Shown: in pieces, positions 11,615-21,185 of the stretch
Position numbering within the stretch: the stretch's first letter is position 1
How the letters are laid out: every line of letters starts with the position of its first letter
Source of the DNA: Davidsoniella eucalypti
Taxonomy: Eukaryota; Ascomycota; Sordariomycetes; Microascales; Ceratocystidaceae
Reading direction: 5' to 3'
Assembly: GCA_004009845.1 (NCBI GenBank)
Contig: RMBW01000016.1
Span: 310,001-374,000, forward strand
DNA: 64,000 nucleotides
The notes under the pieces: model-generated
The model's input: only the letters and a program-made list of their open reading frames with translations
Database searches by the model: none
Told to the model about the DNA's origin: nothing
Translations under genes and position numbers: made by a program

Positions 11615-12399
11615 TTCGATTATATAAACTGAGCTCAGGAGCTGTTTGCGGGGGAGGATAGGAGTAGTGAAAGCGTTGATGTAGGCTTGTCTAGTTAGAG
11701 TGCTTCGGCGTCTCGAATATCGCGTAAGCTGTCAGTTGGCCGGATAAAATAAGAATGGCAGAAACGAATTTCGGTATCAATCGAATAGAGAAAAAAAGAA
11801 AAAAAAAAGAAACAGTACTGCGCAAAGTGCCGCTTGTGACAAGGAGATTATGCAAGGTAAACACAAAATGACCAGGCTGCCAAATTGCTTACTACTTGCT
11901 AGGTACACCAGAAACCAGATCTCGTGGCTATCAGTCAGGCTTAGCTGTGAAGCTGCGGCTGTCGATTTTAATTGGCCAGCTGGCACCCGCAGAACCATAT
12001 TTCACCGCCTTCTGTGGCTTAGTCCTAGCCTTCATGTGGCTGAATCACATATGGCTCAAGCAAATGTTAACATACGGCTATAAACTTCCATAAACGTCAT
12101 GGATGGGGATTTCAATTATGATTTTCAATGCATTGTTTCACACTAGTTGTTCTTCATTTCAACAACGAGGACGTATGGATCTAAGCGACCTTGATCTTTG
12201 ATTGATTAGATAAAAAGCAGAACTACGAAAACGCCGAAAATACAACTCAAGCATTACCGGGCACATATCCCGAACAATAAAACCGAAGTAACCCATCCCA
12301 ACATGGCCATCAATGCAATAAGATACGAAAGAGGAAAATTGAAAATCTATTTAGTAGGAAAATGCTGCGCTAGCTTGACTCCCAGAATTCTGGGTACAT
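11615..12399. other. intergenic: Tvp15-like promoter and 3' region of the expansin-like gene
   Basis: No supported gene. It holds the 5' side of the Tvp15-like gene, whose start is at 11614, and the 3' side of the gene ending at 12400. A poly-A/G tract lies at 11790-11812. Short frames here look random. Confidence 0.5.
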
Positions 12400-15312
12400 T
12401 TAAAGGTAGTTTTCGACGGCCTTGTGAACAGCACCGCCGGTGATAGGAACGTTCTCAATAGTGACAATCTTGCCAGTGATCGAGGTGGCACGGACGTGGA
12501 CAGACTCGCAGTCCAGAGAAGCATCCAAAACGTACAGGTTCTTCTCGTCGACCGAGCAGTGGCTCCAAGTGGCACCAGAGTCAACGGAGACCTCGATCTT
12601 GGAGGTACGCTCACGAGCGTTCTCGATGGTGATGGCAAACCAGTACTTGGTGGCCTCAGCGTGGACGCGAACCCACAGGGGCTCCTCCTCGATGGGGCAA
12701 GCAACCCAGTTCCACTTCAGGCCAGCGGCAACGTGGGTGTCATCGCTAGTGGTCATCATATCCCAAGTGGCGGGAGTGAGCTCCAGCTGGGTAGAGTTCA
12801 TCGCGTTCTCGGCCTTGTTGGTGACCATGAAGGTGTAAGTCTGGCCCTCGTGCTTGACCTCAACGCAACCACCACAGTTAGAACCAGAGTTCCAGATATC
12901 TCCAGAGACAGAGGCGGTACCATCAATACCCTCGGGCAGATTGTAGTCGACGAAGGAGCAGTAGCCGTTGTTCCAGCAGTCCTGCTCAGTGCAGTCCTTG
13001 TCGACGCAAGAAGCAAGGCCGTAGAACACGGTCTCCAGAGTCTCGGCAGACTCAGATATGATCTCCTCGACAGTGTGGACAACATTGCCAACGGCGTCAC
13101 CCAGAGCGTTGCCAGGAGCGCCAGTGGCAGTGGCAGCGGAGGAAGAGACAACGGTAGCTAGAGTGCTAGTGGCACCCTGGGCGTAACCAGTGCCAACGGC
13201 GTTGGTAGCAGAGGTAACACCAGTGGCCTGAGAACCAGCGCTGGTAACGGCACTAGCTGATTTGATAGCGGAGGTGAAACCGCTGGGCTGAGAACCGGCA
13301 CCGGTAGCTCCAGTAGCCTTGGTGATGGCAGAAGTAGCGCCAGCACCTGAGGTTGGGACAGGAGCCTTGGAGCCAACGCTGGTAACAGCATCTCCGTAAC
13401 CACCAGCAGAGTTGCCGTTGGAGGTAGCACCAGTAGCCGGCGAGCTGGGAACGGGAGCCTTGGAGATGGCCGAGGATACAGCGACAGAGGAAGGAGCGGG
13501 AGCCTTCGACACGGTGCTGCTAACAGCCTGGCTGTAGCCACTGGCGCCACTGCCACCAGTGGTGGCAGCCTTGGTAGTCTGCGACACAAGAGTGGTAGCC
13601 TTAGTGGGAACCGCGGTGGTAGCAGAAGCAATAGGGGAGGTGACGGCAGCACCGGAAGGAACGGTGCCAGCGGATGTGACTGGGAGCTTGGAAGCAACCG
13701 AAGTGGCAGATGCCGAGGCCGAAGTAGCGCTGTTGACGATCTGGCCACCGTAACCACCAGCGCCACCAGGCGAAGTAGCCGAGACGCTAGTGCTGGCAGC
13801 GCTGGAGGGCACAACAGGAGCTGAGGTAGACTTGGTGACAGCAGCGCTGGAGGGCACAACGGGCGCAGAAGTGGACTTGGTCACGGCAGCGCTGGAGGGC
13901 ACAACGGGCGCAGAAGTAGACTTGGTGACGGCAGCACTGGAAGGCACAACAGGAGCCGAGGTAGACTTGGTGACGGCAGTGCTGGAAGGAACTCCGGGGG
14001 CTGAAGTGGTAGGGGCCGTGGAGACAGCGGAGCTGACGACCTGACCGTAACCACCAGCTCCACCAGGTGAAGTAGCCGAGACGCTGGTGATAGCAGCGCT
14101 AGAAGGCACAACAGGAGCCGAAGTAGACTTGGTCACAGCAGCGCTGGAGGGCACAACAGGCGCAGACGTAGACTTGGTCACGGCAGCGCTGGAGGGCACA
14201 ACGGGCGCAGAAGTAGACTTGGTCACAGCAGTGTTTGAAGGAACTCCGGGGGCCGAAGTGGTAGGGGCCGTGGAGACAGCGGAGCTGACGACCTGACCGT
14301 AACCACCAGCGCCACCAGGTGAAGTAGCCGAGACGCTAGTGCTAGAAGCGCCGGAAGGCACAACAGGAGCTGAGGTAGACTTGGTGACGGCAGCGCTAGA
14401 GGGCACAACAGGAGCCGAGGTAGACTTGGTCACAGCAGCGCTGGAGGGCACAACGGGGGCGGAAGTGGACTTGGTCACGGCAGCGCTGGAGGGCACAACG
14501 GGCGCAGAAGTAGACTTGGTCACAGCAGTGCTGGAAGGAACTCCGGGGGCTGAAGTATTAGGAGCCGTGGAGACAGCGGAGCTGACGACCTGACCGTAAC
14601 CACCAGCGCCACCGGGTGAAGTAGCCGAGACGCTAGTGCTAGCAGCGCCGGAAGGCACAACAGGCGCAGAAGTAGACTTGGTGACGGCAGCGCTAGAGGG
14701 CACAACAGGCGCAGAAGTAGACTTGGTGACGGCAGCGCTGGAGGGCACAACGGGCGCAGAAGTAGACTTGGTCACAGCAGTGCTGGAAGGAACTCCGGGG
14801 GCTGAAGTGGTAGGGGCCGTGGAAACAGCGGAGCTGACGACCTGACCATAACCACCAGCGCCACCAGCGCCACCAGGCGAGGTAGCTGAAACACTGGTAA
14901 TAGCAGCGCTAGAAGGCACGACAGGAGCCGAGGTAACCTTGGTAACAGCAGCGCTGGAAGGCACAACAGGAGCAGAAGTGGCCTTGGTGATGGCAGCGCT
15001 GGAAGAAACGCCGGTGGGCTTAACAGCGGAAGGGATGGCGCCGGTGCTCATGGAGGCACTGGTCAAGGCGCTGTTGGCGGGCTGTCCGTAGCCACCGGCG
15101 TTGTTGCCAGAAGAGGCAATAGCACCAGTAGCGGCAGCGCTGGACGGGGCAGCAGCGCCAGAAGAGATGGCGCCAGACGGGACAGCTCCGGCACCAGTGG
15201 TAGCGGAAGAGTCGCCAATAGGCTGGCCATAACCGCCAACGGCACGTCTGCCAGTAGAGGCAGCAGCCAAGCCGGCCATGACAGGCGCAACAATGAACAT
15301 CTGGGGACGCAT
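12400..15312 (-). CDS. secreted repeat protein with C-terminal expansin-like domain
   Basis: Single exon, 970 residues. A hydrophobic N-terminus (MRPQMFIVAPVMAGLAAAS) is a likely signal peptide. About residues 20-740 are Ala/Ser/Thr/Pro/Val-rich and repetitive, built from a 15-residue unit (SAPVVPSSAAVTKST) and a GGAGGYGQVV spacer, and expected to be heavily O-glycosylated. The last ~230 residues contain a Cys-rich double-psi-barrel-like part (WNNGYCSFVDY, GDIWNSGSNCGGCVEV, QLELTPATWD) followed by a second beta domain (PLWVRVHAEATKYWFAITIEN). This is the order found in expansin-like/RlpA-like proteins, which loosen cell-wall polysaccharides. Positions equivalent to the acidic residues needed in bacterial expansin EXLX1 appear as Asn and Glu. 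A cell-wall adhesin or loosening role is inference. A TATATAA box lies at 15551-15557, about 240 bp upstream. Confidence 0.8.
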   Translation of the reverse strand: MRPQMFIVAPVMAGLAAASTGRRAVGGYGQPIGDSSATTGAGAVPSGAISSGAAAPSSAAATGAIASSGNNAGGYGQPANSALTSASMSTGAIPSAVKPTGVSSSAAITKATSAPVVPSSAAVTKVTSAPVVPSSAAITSVSATSPGGAGGAGGYGQVVSSAVSTAPTTSAPGVPSSTAVTKSTSAPVVPSSAAVTKSTSAPVVPSSAAVTKSTSAPVVPSGAASTSVSATSPGGAGGYGQVVSSAVSTAPNTSAPGVPSSTAVTKSTSAPVVPSSAAVTKSTSAPVVPSSAAVTKSTSAPVVPSSAAVTKSTSAPVVPSGASSTSVSATSPGGAGGYGQVVSSAVSTAPTTSAPGVPSNTAVTKSTSAPVVPSSAAVTKSTSAPVVPSSAAVTKSTSAPVVPSSAAITSVSATSPGGAGGYGQVVSSAVSTAPTTSAPGVPSSTAVTKSTSAPVVPSSAAVTKSTSAPVVPSSAAVTKSTSAPVVPSSAAVTKSTSAPVVPSSAASTSVSATSPGGAGGYGGQIVNSATSASASATSVASKLPVTSAGTVPSGAAVTSPIASATTAVPTKATTLVSQTTKAATTGGSGASGYSQAVSSTVSKAPAPSSVAVSSAISKAPVPSSPATGATSNGNSAGGYGDAVTSVGSKAPVPTSGAGATSAITKATGATGAGSQPSGFTSAIKSASAVTSAGSQATGVTSATNAVGTGYAQGATSTLATVVSSSAATATGAPGNALGDAVGNVVHTVEEIISESAETLETVFYGLASCVDKDCTEQDCWNNGYCSFVDYNLPEGIDGTASVSGDIWNSGSNCGGCVEVKHEGQTYTFMVTNKAENAMNSTQLELTPATWDMMTTSDDTHVAAGLKWNWVACPIEEEPLWVRVHAEATKYWFAITIENARERTSKIEVSVDSGATWSHCSVDEKNLYVLDASLDCESVHVRATSITGKIVTIENVPITGGAVHKAVENYL
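13780..14890 (-). repeat. nested coding tandem repeats (45-bp units in 252/297-bp blocks)
   Basis: Within the expansin-like gene, the spacer start ctgacc(g/a)taacc recurs at 14041, 14293, 14590 and 14842. The spacings are 252, 297 and 252 bp. Blocks differ by exactly one 45-bp unit encoding SAPVVPSSAAVTKST. This is a two-level tandem array, a typical product of slippage or unequal exchange. Confidence 0.9.
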
Positions 15313-16489
15313 CTTGGTAGTATAAGAGGGGGTATTAAGGTAAAGGGTGGTTAACAGAAATGAACTAGTATCGTGATATGGGCGTTAGGCAAGGAATCAA
15401 GCAAACAAAAGAGTGAAATTGTCTTAAGGAACGACTGTGGTGAATGTAATTAGGCAGAGAAGGAGGGACTGTAGAGGAAGGCTCTGTAACTCTGGGATGG
15501 TGAGGAAAAGAGATAGAACGGGAAGAGTACAGCGGGACGACGCCGGAGGTTTATATAAGATTGAGCCGGCTCGTCACTGTAGTCATCGATAGAGTAACCC
15601 CTTCTTTGTGGGCTCCCCTCCACTGCTCTTCCATGGTATCTGATATGAGGCTTCTACACGCAGATCTCTTCGGACAACCGCTAGTATAACGGGGGCTAGC
15701 AATACGTCTCTAGGCTATTTCTGTTTTACGGCGCCTTGGAGTCGCTGACCATGGGTGGGCATGTGAAGAGCAAAGTTCCCCTTTACCCTGAGGTTTGTTT
15801 TATTTTTGTTGGTTTTTTTTCGTTCTTTTTGATCCGCACTGCCGTGTCCATGTAAGTCGAGCTGGTGATCATGATCGATTACTTAGATGCCCGATTCGGA
15901 CTCGCGCTGTGGCTTTGAGGGTTGGGATCCCTGCAGCAGGATATTTGTGACTTGCGATTTACATCAGCGGCAACACTACAGCCATGAGCCGTTATTCTGA
16001 CTCTATGACTTAGCTAGTGGCTTCTCTTCTACTCAGACTGTGCGGGTCTGTTGAAACGAGCGCTAATGCTTTCTTCAAAGATCACATTTGATTATCACAT
16101 ACTATGTTATTGTACATGGAGGTCAGAGAAAGATTTGCTCTATCAAGTTCCCTTTTTGTCTTTTGTCCCCATGGCGTAGTAGTTATGACGCCTGTAGTTG
16201 GTTCAAGGGGCAACACTACTGCTGAAGTCTGCCCTATGCTTATGGGTAGTGCGTCTACGAAGTTCTGCAGAAGGAAGTCCTAAGAGGGTTTATAATACAA
16301 CAGGCTACAAAATGCCCGGAGCTTTTGAGACAGGTTCCTGACGAGGTGGTTTTTCCCGGAAAATATTAGAAGCTGAAATGCTCAGGAATAGCACGTAACG
16401 AAACCATGACATATGTTCTGTATCGCAGTGGCCTGTCACTGTTGAGAAGTAGGTTGACCTTTACTACATTGTAACTAGTATCAGTTCAG

Positions 16490-16760
16490 GGCTGTGTATC
16501 TTAGGATACTAGGTGCTACATAGCTATCAAGAGCTCCATTCCCACCTCGATAGAAACAAATATATAAATAAATAACAATAAAAAGATACTCTCCAAACTG
16601 TCTTTCTATTGCCAGGAACATGAGCGGCTCTCCATAGCCTCGCTCCAAGAAGATCACACTATCCGAATCCTGCTCACAGCTCATTGACATCAGTGTTTCC
16701 TGTATATTTCTGTGTTGGAATGCCATCGTCACTCGCCCTTCTACGTTGACACCCCCCCTA
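16490..16760 (-). mobile_element. possible Copia-type LTR/PPT fragment
   Basis: On the minus strand a G-run (CTTAGGGGGGGTGTC, about 16746-16760) is followed by TGTCAACGTAG. This looks like a polypurine tract next to the 5' TG of an LTR, as at the 3' end of Copia elements. The lower part (16497-16556) recurs at 9779-9838. No polyprotein, second LTR or target duplication was found, so this is a tentative call. Confidence 0.35.
16497..16556 (-). repeat. dispersed repeat copy B (paired with 9779-9838)
   Basis: Second copy of the 60-bp repeat, roughly 80 % identical to copy A and in the same orientation, 6.7 kb away. It lies inside the tentative LTR fragment. Confidence 0.6.
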
Positions 16761-19377
16761 AGCCATAGAACCATGCCTTGCTATCAGGGCTTGACAGGTT
16801 CAAAGGTTCAAATGATCCGACCCCTTTCAGTTCAACACCAAAATCGCCAATTTTCCCTGCTGGCAACGTCTTTTCGTTCACCGATTCCTTGTATTCAAGC
16901 TTCTTGTCCTTTTGTAATACTATGTGTGTTGTTGTTGTTGTGCTGTATTCTAGCCTTAAGTCCTACAGATGTAGGTCAACAGTGTTCGGCAATGATTTGA
17001 TAGAGACAACTGAGAAAACAAAGCTAACCATGGACATAGGGAGTCAGTTGACTGATCTGTGCTACTACAAAGATTATTTATGAGTCTACACGATGAAGTT
17101 TCAATCGTTCTACTGTAACCGGGGCTATATATTCCCTAAATTGATTTCTTTTCTGGATCAAAGTGGCAGACTTAGGGTTAGGGGTTTTATAATACAATAT
17201 CATAAGTATGATTTTTGGGAAAGAATTCGTTGAGACAGTATGAGTTCATACAGAGACCGGAAACCTGCTGGATATTTTCTAAATAGGAAAGATATGGCCC
17301 CGGATATAGTAAAATAATTAACTTCATCGTGCAAATGTAGACTCTTCTTTATTGTTTGTTTGTTTGTTTTTACTACCCGAACTCCCCACACAAGACAGAA
17401 CTTCTAGCGTTACGCTGATGGGATTTGACAGGGCCTAGTAACCCAAAATAGAATGGGAAATAGGGACCATAATGAAAGTATATAAGTACATGTCAAGAAA
17501 AAGGATGTTAAGGAGGGAGGCAGCCTATGCAAGGTGGTTGGTTGGTTAGGGTAGTGTTCCTCGTTTTCTTTTTCATAGAAGCTTTCAAGAAGAAAAAAAC
17601 AATACGGACGTAGTGTCAGTCCAGGCAGGGATCATACGAAGTCATATAAACATACTGTATACAGATGGTATACTAAGTGGAGCAATAAAGAAACACAACT
17701 GCTAACTACATATACGACTCGCAACTTGTTGCCTAATACAAGATATATATCTTCCTAGGCTCTACAACTACAGGTCACGGCGGCCGATCTTCATGGCACA
17801 TACGAACCCGTATGAACGATATACTTGGAGAAGATTAGACGGTTATGTCGATAAAATCAAAGAGGGGTGAATTAATACGCTGGGCATATTTAACAGCAAG
17901 ATCCTGGCTTTTTAGCGTCTGAGAGGTATGTCGATCGCTCTGCAGCCAGCAGGAGAACACTGTGAGAATGGAACGTCGACTGAAAATATGAGGATGAATG
18001 TTGATGTTGAAGGGCTGGTGTGAAGTATCTCATCCTTGCCTTCATCTTGGGCTGAACTTGGCCGCTATTCTGGCGATTTCGAGTGAAGCAAAAACCCATC
18101 ATTTAGGTCCAGCCTAGCTACGCGCTCATATATTAAGTTATTATCAAGCGGGTCGGCTAGACAGCCACAGCATTCAAAACGCTGGCAAGAGATCTGCAGT
18201 TATAGCAAATATGACATGGGCTATGAGTCTGTTTAAAAGCATTAGTCTCGGAAAATAAGAAGAGGAAAAAACCCAAGGAAAAGGGTGTTATTGAAGACAG
18301 TCGGAGAGCAGCTCGATTGCAGCAAAAAGAGAATATTCGATTTTCCTGGGGTTCTTTTTACCAAATGTTGGATGGTAACCATATTTCGGTTCACTATGGA
18401 TTCAGGAGAAGTTCTAGTCCAAGTCTATCAACCAATATTCGGTTCTCTTGAGCGTTTCTACCTTTAGGGTTGAGTCGAGTTGTGATATGCATTATTCTCG
18501 AGTTAGGGTTCACGATTTACAACATATTTTACTTGCCTTTATTTCTACTGAGAATTTCAAGAATATATGCATACTGAACTCTAAAGTGTGTTAAGGTTCT
18601 TATGCAAAGAACAAAATGGAGGCCTTACTTGCAAGATTAGCCAATAATTAACATCTTGGTGGCTATTTTAAACGACATTTGAGTTAAACCATCTCGCTTG
18701 TGATTTCTATTCTGTGTGTGCGATCAAAATACGAAGGATATACATTGAAAAAAAGCCTTTAAAAGTCCCATATTGACAGGCACATCACGCCTAGATTTGG
18801 CCGTCAATAGCCGGAAACGAAAGCCACAAAATAAAAACAAATACGTGTTGAAGCCCTTCATTAGCTTTTCTTGGTTAATTTCTATTTTATATCAAGAGCT
18901 TGTCTTTTCATGTGATCCTGCTAACTTTGTTTTAGTGCTGCCTAGAAAAAAAAGAAAGAGTAGTTATGTCACAGTGAATATTAGCATATTATGACTTGGA
19001 CTGTTTCATACAATTATGATCACCCGTCCTTTTTTTTTCATCTTCTTTTTCCCCGTCTAATTAAAATTCAAAAGGTTGTATGGCAGGAATCTAACTGCGT
19101 GCTTAATGACATCACGAATAGTGGAAATTAACAAGAGCAATTGCAACGAGTGAGAACGAAAAAGAAAAAAAGAAAAAATACAAGGCATTATGTATTGAAA
19201 CAGAACGCATTTGTGTTAGAACGTGTCAACAGCGCGTGAAATTGACCTCAGCCAGAAAGAAAAAGAAAAAAAAAAAGGGATATATACATGGAAAATAGCA
19301 AAACTAGAAATCAGTCAGTCCCTCCAGAACATATTTTGGGGATGTCAAGCCGTCGTCAAAAGTTTTATAAGCAGAGT

Positions 19378-21185
19378 TTAGAAGTGCTCCTTCCAGAATC
19401 TGAACCTGACCTCCTTGATGGTAGCCCGTTTGGCGGCAGCCTGGATGCTTCTGGCTGCTGCGGAAGGACCGCAGAAGTAGACACCGACAGTAGTGTTCAT
19501 GCTACCGTCGAAGCCAGACATATACGATCGTGTCATGATACCATCCCGGATCGAGTCGAACATGCGCTCGAAGTTCGGCCGACCAAAGTTTGTCCGACTC
19601 TTGAGCTCGGTCAGCGGATCAAAGTCCATGCCGACGCTGTTAAGCATGATGTTCTGGGCTGTGTTGGCATCCAGCTTCTGAGTCAGGTAAGTGTGAATAC
19701 GAAGGAAGCTTTCGCTGTCCGCGCCTGGGACGCTCGAGGCCGAGGTCGATTGATGTTCTAGACTGGACAGAAGACTCTGGAACCATTCAAACGAGGACGT
19801 ATCTTTGCAGACCCAGATAAACTCGACACGGCGGAGACGAGTAGGAGGGTTGGGGCTGTTGCGAAGATGCCAGATGTTCTTCAGGATGGACGCCCATGGA
19901 GTAACACCGATACCAGTACCGATCAAGACGGCGATTTCGTTCTCGAATACATCTTCAGCAGGGGCACCATACGGACCATCGATACGCAACTCGGGCATCT
20001 CATCGCCGTTGCGCAGTGCGATTTCGTACATGGCCATCGGATCAGCAGAGGGATCGTCGTAGAGCTTGGCTTGCGCCTCGCCAGCACCAAGAGAATTGCC
20101 TAGAGCACGGGTGAAATCACCGACTTGGCGCACGTGAACCGAGACATAGGGGTCGAATGGGCACGAGGTGATGGTAAAAGGGTGCCATTGCCAGTTGCTG
20201 ACAGCAGGCACCTGTAGGAACAGCCACTGGCCGGCCTTGTAGCGGAAGCTAGGCTTGTTGAACTGGATCTCAACGACGTCGTAAGGGTGGCGGATGACAC
20301 GGGTGATGGTTGTTTCACGACGGGCACGAACTTCACGGTACAGACGCTCGAAGAGGTACAGAGCGCCAGTCCAAAGCTCCCAACGCCAGCCTTGGTAACC
20401 GATGCAGTGGGCCCAGAAGTTGGCGCCAGCAAAGGGACTGAAGGGCTTAGCAGTGTCGCGAACGAAACAGCCGGTAGCGTGAGTGTACAGCCCCAGCATG
20501 AAGGGAATGAACAAATGGTGGGTATACCAGAAGCTCTCGAAGGACTGCTGTCGGATCTTGGCGTGGGCAGTGGTGTACATGAGGAGCATACATAAAAGCA
20601 TCACATGGCCGGTAACAGGACCGGGCTGGGTGTAGTGGATCTGGACAGCGATTTCGGGACGGACTTGGGTGATTTCAACGGTGTAGAAGCTATATTTGGG
20701 TTAGTATATCCGACAAAATTGCATGGTATGGACTTCGTATAAGCTTACTTGACGTAGTGGAAGAAGGTGTGAATGATGGTGAAGACGAGCATGGCATAGG
20801 CAACCTGACGATGGAACCACAGGTTCTCATCTAGCGGCAGCCAACGAATCTTGGGTCTCACCCATCTGACGATGGTACGGCACACTGGTAGTAGAATCAG
20901 GGTACCGTCGACTGAGAGTACTAGACCAGCACCACGGGACATCCAGACGGACAGTCCCAGGCCGTTTAGTGCAGCCAAGCGCTTGTCGTTGTTTTGCTTC
21001 CACCTGTAGATGCAGTTAGTACACTTGGGATGCGAGACAGCGGCTGTGGTTGTGGTTGTGATTGCTTCTTACCAACCATAGGCGAAAAGGCCCCAGTGAA
21101 CACCCCAGAACAGGATGTTGAAGGTCATCTTGGAAGCAGTGAACTGCTTCTTGACGAGCGTGGCGAAGCCCAGATCGGCACCCAT
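19378..21185 (-). CDS. noxA: NADPH oxidase NoxA-type catalytic subunit
   Basis: Three exons: 21073-21185, 20749-21003, 19378-20689 (559 residues; introns 69 and 59 nt, both with TACTAAC/GTACTAAC branch sites). The start MGADLGFATLVKKQFTASK and the following membrane segments carry haem-ligand-type His residues (FHRQVAYAMLVFTIIHTFFHYVNF; FWYTHHLFIPF). The second half has the FAD-binding HPFTITSCPF motif, the NADPH-binding GIGVTPWASIL motif, a VYFCGP motif, and the C-terminal FRFWKEHF typical of NOX enzymes. The enzyme passes electrons from NADPH across a membrane to oxygen, making superoxide. In related fungi NoxA is required for fruiting-body development and, with NoxR and Rac, for hyphal signalling. 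Length and ends match the family, with no truncation. An ATCAGATAA motif lies at 21368-21376, about 180 bp upstream. Confidence 0.96.

Larger units (their letters stand above)
15313..19377. other. intergenic region with a possible copia-type LTR fragment
   Basis: No gene could be supported in about 4 kb. It contains the promoter of the expansin-like gene (to about 15600), a probable LTR fragment near 16490-16760, and AT-rich DNA after 17000. The 3' side of the NoxA gene lies near 19380. Confidence 0.45.

Noticed and set aside
13559..14845. Several plus-strand frames made of EGTTGAEVDLVTAAL repeats
   Set aside because: They are antisense shadows of the minus-strand tandem repeats of the expansin-like gene.
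16481..16774. 97-codon minus frame containing WLRGGVNVEG
   Set aside because: It overlaps the possible LTR and polypurine tract, and its protein has no family features.
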